Assembly (NCBI GenBank): GCA_021158465.1
Contig: JAGGUN010000035.1
Location: forward strand, 10,668 to 74,667
DNA: 64,000 bases
Origin: a bacterium
Lineage (GTDB): Bacteria > UBP14 > UBA6098 > 4484-93
Direction of reading: 5' to 3'
Part shown: positions 44,213 to 53,900 of the stretch, piece by piece
Layout of the letters: each line of letters opens with the position of its first letter
Position numbering within the stretch: the first letter of the stretch is position 1
Program-made: the position numbers and the translations under genes
The notes under the pieces: generated by a model
Told to the model about the DNA's origin: nothing
The model's input: only the letters and a program-made list of their open reading frames with translations
Databases searched by the model: none

Positions 44213-46570
44213 TTACATTCGTGGGGTGGCGTTGAACTTCTTGCATAGGCTCTCAACCAGTCTAATGTGAACCTCGTTTGCCTGCTCTTTTGTTAGGGTT
44301 CCGTTGAACGAGCGGTAGGTTATCCTAAAAGCAAGGTTCTTCTTGCCTGATGGGATACCCTTTCCGGTGTAATGGTCGAAGAGATATGCGTTCTCGACGA
44401 GGGGTTCCGATTCCCCTATCGCGTGTAATATCTCCTCAGCGGAGGTGTCCTTGTCAACAATCAGAGCAACATCCCTGCGGATGGCGGGGAAGCGCGAGAA
44501 CTCCTTGAATACCTTCTTTTTCCTCAGGGATTCTACGAACGGTGAGAGAGATAGTTCAAACGCGAACACAGGGCTTTCGATGTCGAATATGGAGCGGATC
44601 TTGCGTGAGATGAGTCCAAATGAGCCGACCGCCTTCCCCGAGATGATGAAGTCTGCGCATATCGAGAAGACATTGTCATCTCGAGGGAGGGAGTGAAACC
44701 GCTCCATATTGCAGAAGAGGGCGAGTGATTCAACCGCTCCTTTCACATCGAAGAAGTCGAACTCGCGGTGGGTGGTTTCCCAGAAGTCGGGGATGGACTC
44801 TCCGACAAGTGCACCAGCTATCCTCTTTTCCTCTATGTAGCTTCCCTGCTCTTTGCGGAAGGTTTTCCCTATCTCGAACAGCTTGAGGTTAGTGTTCTGG
44901 CGATGGAGATTGTATGAGACGACCTTTAATATCTCTGGCAAGAGAGAGGGGCGCATAACAGTGAAATCCTCGCTGATAGGGTTGATTATTTCGATGAGCG
45001 AACCGTCTTTCAGAAACGGGAGATAGTTGCTCTCTTTGCCTATCGAGTTTGTTATGATCTGTGAGAATCCCATACCGGTGAGCTGTTCTGCTACTATCTT
45101 TGTAAGCTCGAAGTCCTCTATTCCGCAGAGGATTGCACTGCCTGAGATGGTAGGGTCGTTCGGGATCTTCTCCAGACCGTATAGTCTGCCTATCTCCTCG
45201 ACGATGTCGGCACTTCCATCCACATCTGGGCGAAAGCTGGGAACCTCAACCCTGAAGGTTCTCCCTCTCCTTTTCATTCGAAACCCTATACCTTCGAGGA
45301 GCGGGACAAATTTCTCCTCCGGGACAGATATTCCTAAGAGCTTTGGGATCTCCTCTGGGTCGAAATCGACGATGTTTTGGGGGATCTTCTTTGGGTATAT
45401 GTCGAATATCTGAGAGAAGCTTCCACCAGATATGTCTTTTATCAGTTCTGTTGCTCTTTTGATAGCTCGGATGGTTGCCTCTGGGTCGGCTCCGCGCTCG
45501 AACCGTGCGGATGCTTCTGTAAAAAGCCCCAGGGACTTGCTTCCCTTTCTAACGACCCTCGGATTGAAGTAAGCTGACTCGAGCAGAACCGATTTTGTAT
45601 CTTCTGTTACCTCTGTCTCCTTTCCGCCCATTATTCCAGCGATGGCAACGGGGTGATCAGTAGCTATGAGCATAATATCGGGAGACAGGGGACGTTCTTC
45701 GCCGTCTATCGTGACAATCCTTTCATTCTCTTTTGCCCTGCGAACGGTGATGCTGTCTGAGTTGAGCCTGTCAAGGTCGAATGCGTGCATCGGGTGTCCC
45801 ATCTCGAGCATCACGAGATTCGTTATATCAACGATGTTATTTATTGGGCGGATACCGAGTCTGCTTAAAAGCGATAGAAGCCATGGTGGGGATTGGTCAA
45901 CCTTTATATCCCGGATGATGGCGCAGGAATACCTTGGACAGTCGTCGAGGTTCTCTATCTTAATCCTGAAACTGTCTTGGTAGTCAGGCTTATACTCCTG
46001 GAGCTTATAGATATATTGTCTGCCGAGTAGAACCTGCAGCTCCCTTGCGATTCCGATATGTGACAAGCAGTCAGGTCTATTCGGCGTTATCTCCAGCTCG
46101 AAGACAGTGTCTTCATTCCTGGCGACCAGTTCCAGCGGCTTACCGACGAGATGCTCGGAGCGTAGGAAAAGTGGTTTACCCTTCTCCTCACAGAACCCCA
46201 GAGCCTCTGTGGAGAGGATTATCCCCTCGGATATGGCACCTGCAAATTCTGTCTTTCTCACTCTCTTGCCATAGGGGAGTGAGGCTCCGTCCTTTGCAAG
46301 CGGGATAATATCTCCTTTCCGGAAGCCAGGATAGCTGGAGATAACAGAATAGTTTTTCTTGCCGTCGGAGAGCGTTAGATGGTAGTATCCATCCTGTGGG
46401 CTGTTTGGGGTAATATCCTCTATTTTTGCGATAATAATCTTACTATCGAGCGGTGGATAACGGATAATTTTCTCCACCTCGCTTCCAGACATAGTAAGGA
46501 GCCCCGCCAGCTTTTCAGCTGATTCTTGTATCTCGATGAAGTGGCTTATGTATGATAGGCTTACCCTCAT
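44213..46570 (-). CDS. pheT: Phenylalanyl-tRNA synthetase beta subunit
   Basis: A 785-residue subunit of the (alpha-beta)2 enzyme. It has an OB-type tRNA-binding domain (about 40-150), then the B3/B4 editing domain. B5 follows (about 395-470) and then the catalytic-like core. The C-terminal FDX-ACB anticodon-binding domain is FSRFPAIRRDVALIVD...RSFNGTLTKEQANEV in parts. HAFDLDRL and IMGGKETEVTEDTK are conserved. It overlaps pheS by ATGA and is normal in length. Confidence 0.96.
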   Translation of the reverse strand: MRVSLSYISHFIEIQESAEKLAGLLTMSGSEVEKIIRYPPLDSKIIIAKIEDITPNSPQDGYYHLTLSDGKKNYSVISSYPGFRKGDIIPLAKDGASLPYGKRVRKTEFAGAISEGIILSTEALGFCEEKGKPLFLRSEHLVGKPLELVARNEDTVFELEITPNRPDCLSHIGIARELQVLLGRQYIYKLQEYKPDYQDSFRIKIENLDDCPRYSCAIIRDIKVDQSPPWLLSLLSRLGIRPINNIVDITNLVMLEMGHPMHAFDLDRLNSDSITVRRAKENERIVTIDGEERPLSPDIMLIATDHPVAIAGIMGGKETEVTEDTKSVLLESAYFNPRVVRKGSKSLGLFTEASARFERGADPEATIRAIKRATELIKDISGGSFSQIFDIYPKKIPQNIVDFDPEEIPKLLGISVPEEKFVPLLEGIGFRMKRRGRTFRVEVPSFRPDVDGSADIVEEIGRLYGLEKIPNDPTISGSAILCGIEDFELTKIVAEQLTGMGFSQIITNSIGKESNYLPFLKDGSLIEIINPISEDFTVMRPSLLPEILKVVSYNLHRQNTNLKLFEIGKTFRKEQGSYIEEKRIAGALVGESIPDFWETTHREFDFFDVKGAVESLALFCNMERFHSLPRDDNVFSICADFIISGKAVGSFGLISRKIRSIFDIESPVFAFELSLSPFVESLRKKKVFKEFSRFPAIRRDVALIVDKDTSAEEILHAIGESEPLVENAYLFDHYTGKGIPSGKKNLAFRITYRSFNGTLTKEQANEVHIRLVESLCKKFNATPRM

Positions 46571-47583
46571 CTTCCGCGGAACTGGGATAGAAATCTTATA
46601 TCGTTGTTATAGAAAAGGCGTATATCGTTTATCTGGTATTTTATCATGGCGAGTCTTTCGACTCCCATACCGAAGGCGTATCCGTGAAATCTTTTGGGGT
46701 CGATGCCGGAGTTCTGTAGCACCTTTGGGTGGACCATACCTGCGCCCGATATCTCGAGCCAGCCTGTGTTCTTGCACACTCTACATCCTTTTCCCCCACA
46801 GATGGTACAGGTTATATCGTACTCAACTGACGGTTCGGTGAACGGGAAGAAATGAGGACGAAATCGTATCTGTGTCTGCTTTCCTAAGAGGCGTCTGGCG
46901 AAGACGGATAACACCCCTTTTAACATCGCCATTGTGACATTACGGTCGATGTAGAGCCCCTCCACCTGGTGGAAGCAGATATAATGTGTTGGGTCGATGG
47001 CGTCCCGGCGGTAGCATCTGCCTGGTGATATCATCCTTATCGGGAGTGGATGCGTCTCCATCGTCCGAATCTGTACGGGTGAGGTTTGTGTTCTTAGGAG
47101 GTATCCTGGCGTAGCGAGGTAGAATGTATCCTGAATGTCTTTGGATGGGTGGTAATCTGGGGTGTTGAGTGCGTCGAAATTGTAATACTCTGTCTCGATG
47201 TCTGGTCCTTCTATCACCTCAAACCCCATAGAATAGAATATGTGGGTTATCTCCTCAATAATAGTGACGATCGGGTTTCTGGAGCCGAGGAACCCTTTTC
47301 TTCCTGGGAGAGAGGTGTCGAGCTTGGCAGCCTCCTGCGAGTTGAGTATAGCTTCTCTTTTTTCCTGAATAAGCCTCTCACAGAAGGATTTGAGGGAGTT
47401 GACTGCCGTTCCGAACGATCTTCTCTCGGATGCCGGGAGTGTAGGAATCTTCTTCAGGAGACCAGTTACAATACCCTTTTTGCCGAGATATTCTACCTTA
47501 AGGTTGTCGAGCTCGGCGAGTGTGGACACCTGTTTTATACGCTTCTCAAACCTTCCCTGGACATTCTTTATATCTTCGGGCAT
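46567..47583 (-). CDS. pheS: Phenylalanyl-tRNA synthetase alpha subunit
   Basis: A 338-residue class II catalytic subunit. The coiled-coil N terminus is followed by motif 2 (PGRCYRRDAIDPTH) and motif 3 (GYAFGMGVERLAMIKY). The ITCTICGGKGCRVCKNTGW segment includes the zinc-like cysteines common in bacterial PheS. The start ATG shares a base with the rplT stop (TAATG), so translation is coupled. Confidence 0.97.
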   Translation of the reverse strand: MPEDIKNVQGRFEKRIKQVSTLAELDNLKVEYLGKKGIVTGLLKKIPTLPASERRSFGTAVNSLKSFCERLIQEKREAILNSQEAAKLDTSLPGRKGFLGSRNPIVTIIEEITHIFYSMGFEVIEGPDIETEYYNFDALNTPDYHPSKDIQDTFYLATPGYLLRTQTSPVQIRTMETHPLPIRMISPGRCYRRDAIDPTHYICFHQVEGLYIDRNVTMAMLKGVLSVFARRLLGKQTQIRFRPHFFPFTEPSVEYDITCTICGGKGCRVCKNTGWLEISGAGMVHPKVLQNSGIDPKRFHGYAFGMGVERLAMIKYQINDIRLFYNNDIRFLSQFRGR

Positions 47584-47942
47584 TACTGTGTTATGTGTGT
47601 CTTCGCCCTTTCAACGATTGCCTGAAAGCTCCTCGGTGACCTTACTGCAAGCTCGGCAAGGTTTTTCCTATCGATGTGGATGTTTGCCAGCTTGAGTGCG
47701 TGAATGAACTGAGAGTATTTGAGCCCGTTTTCCCTGACGGCTGCGTTGATTCGTGCTATCCACAGTCTGCGGAAGTCGCGTTTCTTTCTCTTGCGTCCGA
47801 TATATGAGAATTGGAGGGCTCTCTCCGATACCTCGCGAGCTGTTCTGTAGAGTCTGTGCCTGCCGCCGTAGAACCCTTTGGCAGCTTTCAGCCATTTTTT
47901 CCTCTTTTTGCGTGCGTTGGGTTGTCCTGTTGCTTTTGCCAT
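47583..47942 (-). CDS. rplT: Large ribosomal subunit protein bL20
   Basis: A 119-residue bL20. It has a basic N-terminal extension, then the conserved LKAAKGFYGGRHRLYRTARE and LWIARINAAVRENGLKYS segments. It is an early 23S rRNA-binding assembly protein, and in several bacteria it represses its own operon through the rpmI leader. It follows rpmI by 27 bp. Confidence 0.98.
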   Translation of the reverse strand: MAKATGQPNARKKRKKWLKAAKGFYGGRHRLYRTAREVSERALQFSYIGRKRKKRDFRRLWIARINAAVRENGLKYSQFIHALKLANIHIDRKNLAELAVRSPRSFQAIVERAKTHITQ

Positions 47943-47969
47943 GCTTCTTCTCCTGATAATCGCGGGGTC

Positions 47970-48167
47970 TCACAGATAGGGAACTATCCGCTTCATTCTG
48001 GTCGTATCTGCTCTGGAGAGGACGGATTTTCTTTTCAGTCTTCTCGATCGACTTCCCGATTTTTTGCTGTTCTTGTGGGATTTACCGGCGCGGAACCGCA
48101 TAATCTTTCCCGAGCCGGACAGCTTGAACCGCTTTGCCGCGCTCTTGTTTGTCTTGAGCTTTAACAT
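47970..48167 (-). CDS. rpmI: Large ribosomal subunit protein bL35
   Basis: A 65-residue bL35. It shows KLKTNKSAAKRFKLSGSGK and the basic, arginine- and lysine-rich body of this family. It stands in the conserved infC-rpmI-rplT order. A GGATGGAAAAG sequence lies just before the ATG as a ribosome binding site. Confidence 0.97.
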   Translation of the reverse strand: MLKLKTNKSAAKRFKLSGSGKIMRFRAGKSHKNSKKSGSRSRRLKRKSVLSRADTTRMKRIVPYL

Positions 48168-48205
48168 ATCTTTTCCATCCGTTTTCTCTTATGAACAAGC
48201 CTTTA

Positions 48206-48233
48206 ATATTATATAAAATCTGGCTTATGTCAA
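48206..48233 (-). promoter_or_regulatory. Predicted internal promoter before rpmI-rplT-pheST
   Basis: Minus strand consensus TTGACA (48233-48228), 16-bp spacer, TAATAT (48211-48206). It starts just after the infC stop and would allow ribosomal protein genes to be transcribed apart from thrS-infC. Confidence 0.6.
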
Positions 48234-48234
48234 A

Positions 48235-48789
48235 CTATTTTTTGCTCCTGGGGATAAGGGTAAATTGGAAGCTTTCTCCCTCGAGTTTGATGAAGGTTGG
48301 ATTATCCTCTGACCCACCGAATTTTGAGCGTTTTTCGACGGTAGCAAGCTCCTTTGTTTCATCCAGTATCCTCTCGATAATTGCCTCACCGAGTTCCAGG
48401 TGTGTTTTTTGCCTTCCGCGGAAGAACATTGTTATCTTTACATGGTTTCCCTTTTCGAGGAACTTTTTCACCTGCTTTATCTTGTAGCCGAAGTCGTGTT
48501 CGGATATCTTTGGGGAGAAGCGCATTTCTTTCACATGGATGGTGTGTTGTTTTTTTCTTGCGAGCTTCGCCTTACGGGAGAGCTCGTACATATACTTACC
48601 GTAGTCCATTATCTTACACACTGGTGGTCTGGCTGTTGGGGCTACCTCGACGAGATCAAGGTTGGCGTTCCTTGCTATTCTCAGTGCTTCATCCGTGGGG
48701 AGTATTCCCAATTGTTTGCCATCTTCCCCTATGAGTCTGACCTCTTTGACTTGGATCATCTGGTTAACTCGAACCTTTCTTTGTTTGAT
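48235..48789 (-). CDS. infC: Translation initiation factor IF-3, predicted AUC start codon
   Basis: A 184-residue IF-3 that prevents subunit joining and proofreads initiation codons. The N domain contains RLIGEDGKQLGILPTDEAL and the C domain has FRGRQKTHLELGEAII. The first ATG (48759) would cut the conserved VRVNQMIQVKEVRL region, which aligns with the usual RINEEIRAxEVRL. Upstream of it, in frame, there is no ATG, GTG or TTG before the thrS stop. AAGGAGG (48803-48797) lies 7 bp before an in-frame ATC at 48789-48787. I therefore set the start there; ATA at 48792 is the alternative. Non-canonical infC starts are known (AUU in E. coli) and mediate autorepression. Confidence 0.93.
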   Translation of the reverse strand: MKQRKVRVNQMIQVKEVRLIGEDGKQLGILPTDEALRIARNANLDLVEVAPTARPPVCKIMDYGKYMYELSRKAKLARKKQHTIHVKEMRFSPKISEHDFGYKIKQVKKFLEKGNHVKITMFFRGRQKTHLELGEAIIERILDETKELATVEKRSKFGGSEDNPTFIKLEGESFQFTLIPRSKK

Positions 48790-48803
48790 TATTACCCCTC
48801 CTT
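48787..48803 (-). promoter_or_regulatory. infC ribosome binding site with AUC start codon
   Basis: AAGGAGG, seven bases, then ATC. The Shine-Dalgarno sequence overlaps the last codons and TAA stop of thrS, leaving 2 bp between the two genes. This is the site at which IF3 could repress its own synthesis. Confidence 0.75.
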
Positions 48804-50693
48804 GTTTGAGATTTTCTCTTTCAGAAGCAGGATGAACTCGTCCTGGGTCATAGTTCCGAGTTCGCCCTGTTTATGTTTTCTGACCGATACGGTGCCGTCC
48901 TTTTCTTCTCTCTCGCCAACTATAACGATGTATGGTCTTTTCTTCAGTTCCGCGTCTCGAATCTTACGCCCAAGCTTTTCGTCCCTTTTATCCAGATAGG
49001 GTCTTATGTTGTTTTCTTCGAGTTTCTTTGCGACCGATGATGCGTAGTCGAGGAACTGCTGGGACACTGGCAATATTGCTACTTGGATGGGAGCGAGCCA
49101 GAGAGGGAACTCGCCGGCGTACTGTTCGATGAGTATTCCGAAGAACCGTTCGAGTGAGCCTAAGATTGCCCTATGGATTACTATTGGACGACGGAGTGTG
49201 CCGTCTTTGGTGCTGTATTCCAGACCAAACTTTTCTGGTAGGTTGAAGTCAACTTGGACGGTTGTGCATTGCCATACCCTGCCGATGGTATCCCGTACCT
49301 TTATGTCTATCTTTGGACCGTAGAATACGCCTTCGCCCGGGTCAACCTTGAACGGGATGTTCCGTTCTTTCAGTGCCTCGGTTAGGGATGATGTTGCCTT
49401 CTTCCACATCTGTTCTGTCCCTGCAAACTTCTCTGGACGTGTAGATAGGAATATGTCAAACTGCTTGAAGCCGAATGCAGCGAATATCTCGAATGTCAGG
49501 TCAAGCACCCCTATTATCTCATCTTTCAGGTTATCCTCTGTGCAGAATATATGAGCATCATCTTGAGTAAAGCCTCTGACACGTAGGAGTCCGTGCAGGA
49601 CCCCTGAGCGTTCGTAGCGGTATACTGTTCCGAGTTCGGCGAGTCTCATTGGCAGGTCGCGATATGACCGCTTCTCTGAGCGAAAGTATGCCATATGGAA
49701 AGGGCAGTTCATCGGCTTGAGCTGATACTTCTGTCCCTCGACATCTATCGGCTGGAACATATTATCCGAGTAGAACTCTGTATGTCCGCTTGTTTCCCAG
49801 AGGCTTAGCCTTGCTATGTGTGGTGTATAAATATATTGATATCCCCGCTTCCGGTGAATGCTCTTCCAGTAGTCCTCTATTATCTCGCGGACAACCGCAC
49901 CCTCGGGTTTCCATATAACGAGCCCGGGACCGATGGAGTCATCCATCATAAAGAGGTTGAGCTTGGCGCCGAGTATTCTATGGTCTCGCTTCTTTGCTTC
50001 TTCGAGTCTATGAAGATACTCTTTTAGCTCTTTTTTCTTCGGGAATGAGATGCCGTATATCCGCTGGAGCATCTTGTTTCTCTCGTCCCCTCGCCAGTAG
50101 GCGCCTGCGACGGATGTCAGCTTGAGGAATTTCACCCACCCTGTCGATGGTAGATGTGGTCCGCGGCAGAGGTCGACAAAATCCCCGTTACGGTATACGG
50201 AGACATTTTTCTCCTCTATATCAGAGAGAAGCTCGAGCTTATATTCTTCACCGAGTGACCGGAAGATATTCTCCGCTTCTTCTTTTGAGATCTCCTCGCG
50301 AACAAACGGGATATCCTCCTTGATTATCTTTGCCATCTCTTCTTCAATCCGTGCAATCTCCTCCTCTGTGAAAGGAGATTCTATATCGAAGTCGTAGTAG
50401 AACCCCTCCTCGATGGGGGGACCTATGGCGAGCTTAGCCTCTGGGAATAGCCTTTTCACCGCCTGAGCAAGGATATGTGATGTCGAGTGCCAGAAGACAG
50501 CCTTCCCCTCAGGGGAATCAAATGTTATAAACTCCAGGGTGGCGTCGGAGAATATAGCTTTCGTGAGGTCAGAGAGCTCTCCGTTTATCCGACATGCAAC
50601 AGGGGTCAGTTTCCTTTCTTTTGCAATCTCGAGAGGGGTTATGCCTTCTGGATACTCGGAGACCGAACCATCAGAGAACGTGATATGAATAAT
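48792..50693 (-). CDS. thrS: Threonyl-tRNA synthetase, predicted AUU start codon
   Basis: A 633-residue class II synthetase. The TGS domain (residues 1-60, IHITFSDGSVSEYPEG) leads into the editing domain, with HSTSHILAQAV (HxxxH zinc site) and its partner CRGPHLPSTG. The catalytic core has PMNCPFHM and RYERSGVLHGLLRVRGFTQDDAH, and an anticodon-binding domain ends the protein. A first GTG at 50459 would remove the TGS domain and half the HxxxH site. The frame stays open upstream through 78 more codons. AAAGGAGG (50707-50700) lies 6 bp before an in-frame ATT at 50693, and M-I-H-I-T-F-S-D-G then aligns with normal ThrS starts. A GTG 3 bp earlier is out of frame and soon meets a stop. Confidence 0.93.
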   Translation of the reverse strand: MIHITFSDGSVSEYPEGITPLEIAKERKLTPVACRINGELSDLTKAIFSDATLEFITFDSPEGKAVFWHSTSHILAQAVKRLFPEAKLAIGPPIEEGFYYDFDIESPFTEEEIARIEEEMAKIIKEDIPFVREEISKEEAENIFRSLGEEYKLELLSDIEEKNVSVYRNGDFVDLCRGPHLPSTGWVKFLKLTSVAGAYWRGDERNKMLQRIYGISFPKKKELKEYLHRLEEAKKRDHRILGAKLNLFMMDDSIGPGLVIWKPEGAVVREIIEDYWKSIHRKRGYQYIYTPHIARLSLWETSGHTEFYSDNMFQPIDVEGQKYQLKPMNCPFHMAYFRSEKRSYRDLPMRLAELGTVYRYERSGVLHGLLRVRGFTQDDAHIFCTEDNLKDEIIGVLDLTFEIFAAFGFKQFDIFLSTRPEKFAGTEQMWKKATSSLTEALKERNIPFKVDPGEGVFYGPKIDIKVRDTIGRVWQCTTVQVDFNLPEKFGLEYSTKDGTLRRPIVIHRAILGSLERFFGILIEQYAGEFPLWLAPIQVAILPVSQQFLDYASSVAKKLEENNIRPYLDKRDEKLGRKIRDAELKKRPYIVIVGEREEKDGTVSVRKHKQGELGTMTQDEFILLLKEKISNKEG

Positions 50694-50707
50694 GCACTTC
50701 CTCCTTT
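50691..50707 (-). promoter_or_regulatory. thrS ribosome binding site with AUU start codon
   Basis: A near-perfect AAAGGAGG followed by six bases and ATT. It decides the thrS start. It lies 26 bp past the encoded CCA end of tRNA-Val, so there is no room for a T-box leader. Confidence 0.75.
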
Positions 50708-50733
50708 GGATAAGGGGCAGAGATAAAATATAA

Positions 50734-50810
50734 TGGTGGGCGATACTGGACTCGAACCAGTGACCTCTTGCATGTCAAGCAAGCACTCTAACCACCTGAG
50801 CTAATCGCCC
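50734..50810 (-). tRNA. tRNA-Val (anticodon GAC), CCA encoded
   Basis: A 77-base cloverleaf on the minus strand. The acceptor stem GGGCGAT pairs with ATCGCCC. The D arm is AGCTCAGGTGGTTAGAGT. The anticodon stem CTTGC/GCAAG has loop TTGACAT, and the T arm contains GGTTCGAGTCC. The 3' ACCA is encoded. The GAC anticodon reads GUC and GUU valine codons. It lies directly upstream of thrS, with a strong promoter before it. Confidence 0.95.
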
Positions 50811-50828
50811 ACTTCAAAATCTGTAAAG

Positions 50829-50856
50829 AATATATTGAAGACAGCTGTTTTGTCAA
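50829..50856 (-). promoter_or_regulatory. Predicted promoter of tRNA-Val and the thrS operon
   Basis: Minus strand TTGACA (50856-50851), 16-bp spacer, TATATT (50834-50829), 18 bp before the tRNA 5' end. No terminator separates the tRNA from thrS, so this may also drive the translation operon. Confidence 0.65.
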
Positions 50857-50951
50857 CAAAAAATTTTCCAACAGTGGGTAGGGATACTTGTTTCGTAGGT
50901 TTGGTTCTTGTGTCAGACTGGCAGTCACTATTCTTTTTGCCTATCCCGCTG

Positions 50952-53900
50952 TCAGGTTGAGACCTGCTCTTTATCTTTCCTTTTGAAACGCTCGAAGACA
51001 GAGTATAGAACAGGGATGAACAGCAGGGTCAGGAATGTCGATGTTATGAGTCCACCGATGACCGAGCGAGCGATTGGTGCGCGGAGTTCTGCTCCCTCGC
51101 CTATACCGGCTGCCATCGGTATCATTGCTATGATGGTTGTGAGTGCCGTCATAAGGACAGGTCGTAGACGGCGTCTACCGCCTGTGATTATCGCTTCTCG
51201 GATGGGTAGCTTGTCCCGCCTGCGGAGGAGGTTTGTATAGTCAACGAGCAGGATTCCGTTGTTGACCACGATGCCGACCAGAAGCACTATTCCGATGATG
51301 GAAAGGACATTGAGCGATGTGCCTGTCCAGAAGAGCATCCAGAGAGCTCCTATGACAGCGAGCGGAATGGTGAACATTATTATGAACGGGTCCTTCAGTG
51401 ACTCGAAGATGGAAGCCATAATCATATAGACGAGTGTGATGGCAGCGATGAATGCGATCCGGAGCCAGAAGAACGATTCTTTCTGGTCCTTTGCCTGACC
51501 GCCGACGCGGTAGTAGAACCCTTCTGGGAATTTGAGGCGCGCCAGTTCCTTCTCTATGTTAGAGACAACCTTTCCGAGGTCCTGTCCCTTGTGGTTGCAG
51601 GATACGGTGACCACACGGCTCTGTTCCTTCCGTTTTATGACCGTTGGGCTGGCGGTAACTGTAACATCGGCGATGTTTCCGAGCGATACCATTTTCCCTG
51701 CTAAGCTCTTTATTGGAAACCTTTTTACATCCTCGAGCGTCCTTCGGTCGGGTTCCTCCATCCTCAGGGAGATATCGTATTCGTTCCCGCCGATGCGGAG
51801 CTTGGAGATAGTGCTTCCTCTGGTATAGGTATAGACATCGGATGAGGCGATTGCAACAGGTAACCCGACAGCGCTCGATTTGTGTGGGTCTATATGGATA
51901 GAGTAGTTTGGCTTTGTCCCCTCAATACTGCTCGTTATGTCCACAGCTCCCGGCGTCCTGCGCATAATCGCCTCAACGGAGTCGGCAAGCTCTTTTGCGA
52001 TATTCTGGTCAAACCCGTATATCTCCACTTCGATACTTGAACCACCGAATGGTCCGCCTTGCATTATCCCTTCTTGGAAATAGATCTTGGCACCTGGGAA
52101 GTTGTCGAGGATAGGTCGAACGGCATTTTCAATCTCTTTCTGGCTGCGTTTGCGCTTACTTGACGGGAGAAGTTTCACAGAGATATCTGCGATGTTATTG
52201 TCGGAGCCGACGCCGACCATTCCACCGCCACCGCTCTGGGAGTATATATTCATAGCCTCTGGGACACTTTCCTGTAGCTTAGGGAACAGCTCGTTGAGAT
52301 AGCGGTTCGTCTCCTCTAAGCTCTTGCCCGGGGGAAGTTCCATTCGCATGCTTATAAGGCGAGTGTCCATTGATGGGGTAAATTCCGTTCCGATGAAGCG
52401 AAATGGAAAAACGAGCATAACACTTATCAAAAATAGGAAGACGACGCCGATGGTGAAGGTTGTCCTGTGTGAGAGGCACCACTTAAGCCAGCGTGTGTAA
52501 GTTGTATCGATATAATCGAAGAACCGCTTGAACACTCCAAATAATCCCCTTCCGTTTCCAGTATTCACCTTGACAGGGATAACCCTCGCGGCGAGAAGCG
52601 GAATGAGTGCGAAGGCAACGAAAAGTGATGTAATCAGGGATATTGTAACTGTTAGAGCCAGGTCGTGTGAGAGTATCCCGACAACACCGGGGATAAACAT
52701 AACGGGCACGAATACGGAGAGGGTGGTTAGTGTCGATGCGACAACTGGTGATATTACCTCCTGCGTTCCGGTGAGAGCAGACTCTATTAGCTTTTTCCCG
52801 CCTTCCCTATGTCTGAAGATATTCTCCATAACGACAATAGAGTTATCGACGAGCATTCCGACAGCGAGCGCAAGTCCGCCCATAGACATAAGGTTCATCG
52901 TTATGCCCATTCCGTTCATCACGATGAATGTTGCGATGACCGAAATCGGGATAGCAAGTCCGACAATAATGGTGCTGCGGAAGTTCCGCAGGAATATAAG
53001 AAGCACGAGAATTGCGAGCAGGAACCCCTCAAGCAGGCTGTTTAAGACATTCTTCAAAGCCTTCTCGATGTATTCGGACATATCTATAATTGTTGTAAGC
53101 TTAATACCGGGTGGTAATATTTTTTCAAGCTCCTTCATCTCCTTGCGAACCCTCCGGGCGACCTCAACGGTCACGGCATCGGATTCCTTGGCGATCTGTA
53201 TAACCACACCAGGCTTCCCATCGACGAGTATAGAGGAAACCTCCTCCTTGAATGTGTCTAAAACTGTTGCCACATCCTTCAGCAGAACGGGCGTCCCATC
53301 CTGCAAGACACTGACGGTTGTATTCTTTATCTCATCGACCGAGCTGTATTCTCCGACTGTCCTAACGATGAACTCCATACCTCCCTTTTTCACCGAGCCA
53401 CCCGGCATACTCACATTTGCTGCCTGAACGGCGTTGGTAATCTCTCTCGGAGATATATTATAAGCGATAAGTTTATCCCTGTTGAGGTTTATCTGTATCT
53501 CTCGCTCGAGTCCTCCCCAGACCTCTGCTTGTGCGACACCATCGAGCCTTTCCAGGTGTGGGGCGATCTTTTCGTCGGTGATGTTGCGAAGCTGAAATAG
53601 GTCGTCTCTGCCGGATACTCCTATCACCATAATCGGCATTACCGATGGGTCGAACTTCATTGCAAGCGGCTTGGAGGCATCGGAGGGTAAAAACGCCTCC
53701 ACAAGCCCAAGCTTGTCCCTTACATCCGTCACGGCGGCATCCATATCATAGCCCCAGTTAAACCTGACGAGGGTCATCACCTGACCTTCTCTTATTATCG
53801 ATATAACATCCTTCATACCGCTAACGGTGGATAAAGCACCCTCTATCGGGCGGGCAATGATCTTCTCCACATCCTCCGGACCAACGCCCTGATATGTCGT

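Noticed and set aside
48168-48234. L20-type autoregulatory leader before rpmI
   Set aside because: The 67-bp gap is AT-rich and holds a promoter; I could not find a pseudoknot like that of E. coli or the Bacillus leader structure.
50694-50733. T-box leader upstream of thrS
   Set aside because: Only 40 bp separate the tRNA from the start, and neither a specifier stem nor the T-box antiterminator sequence is present.
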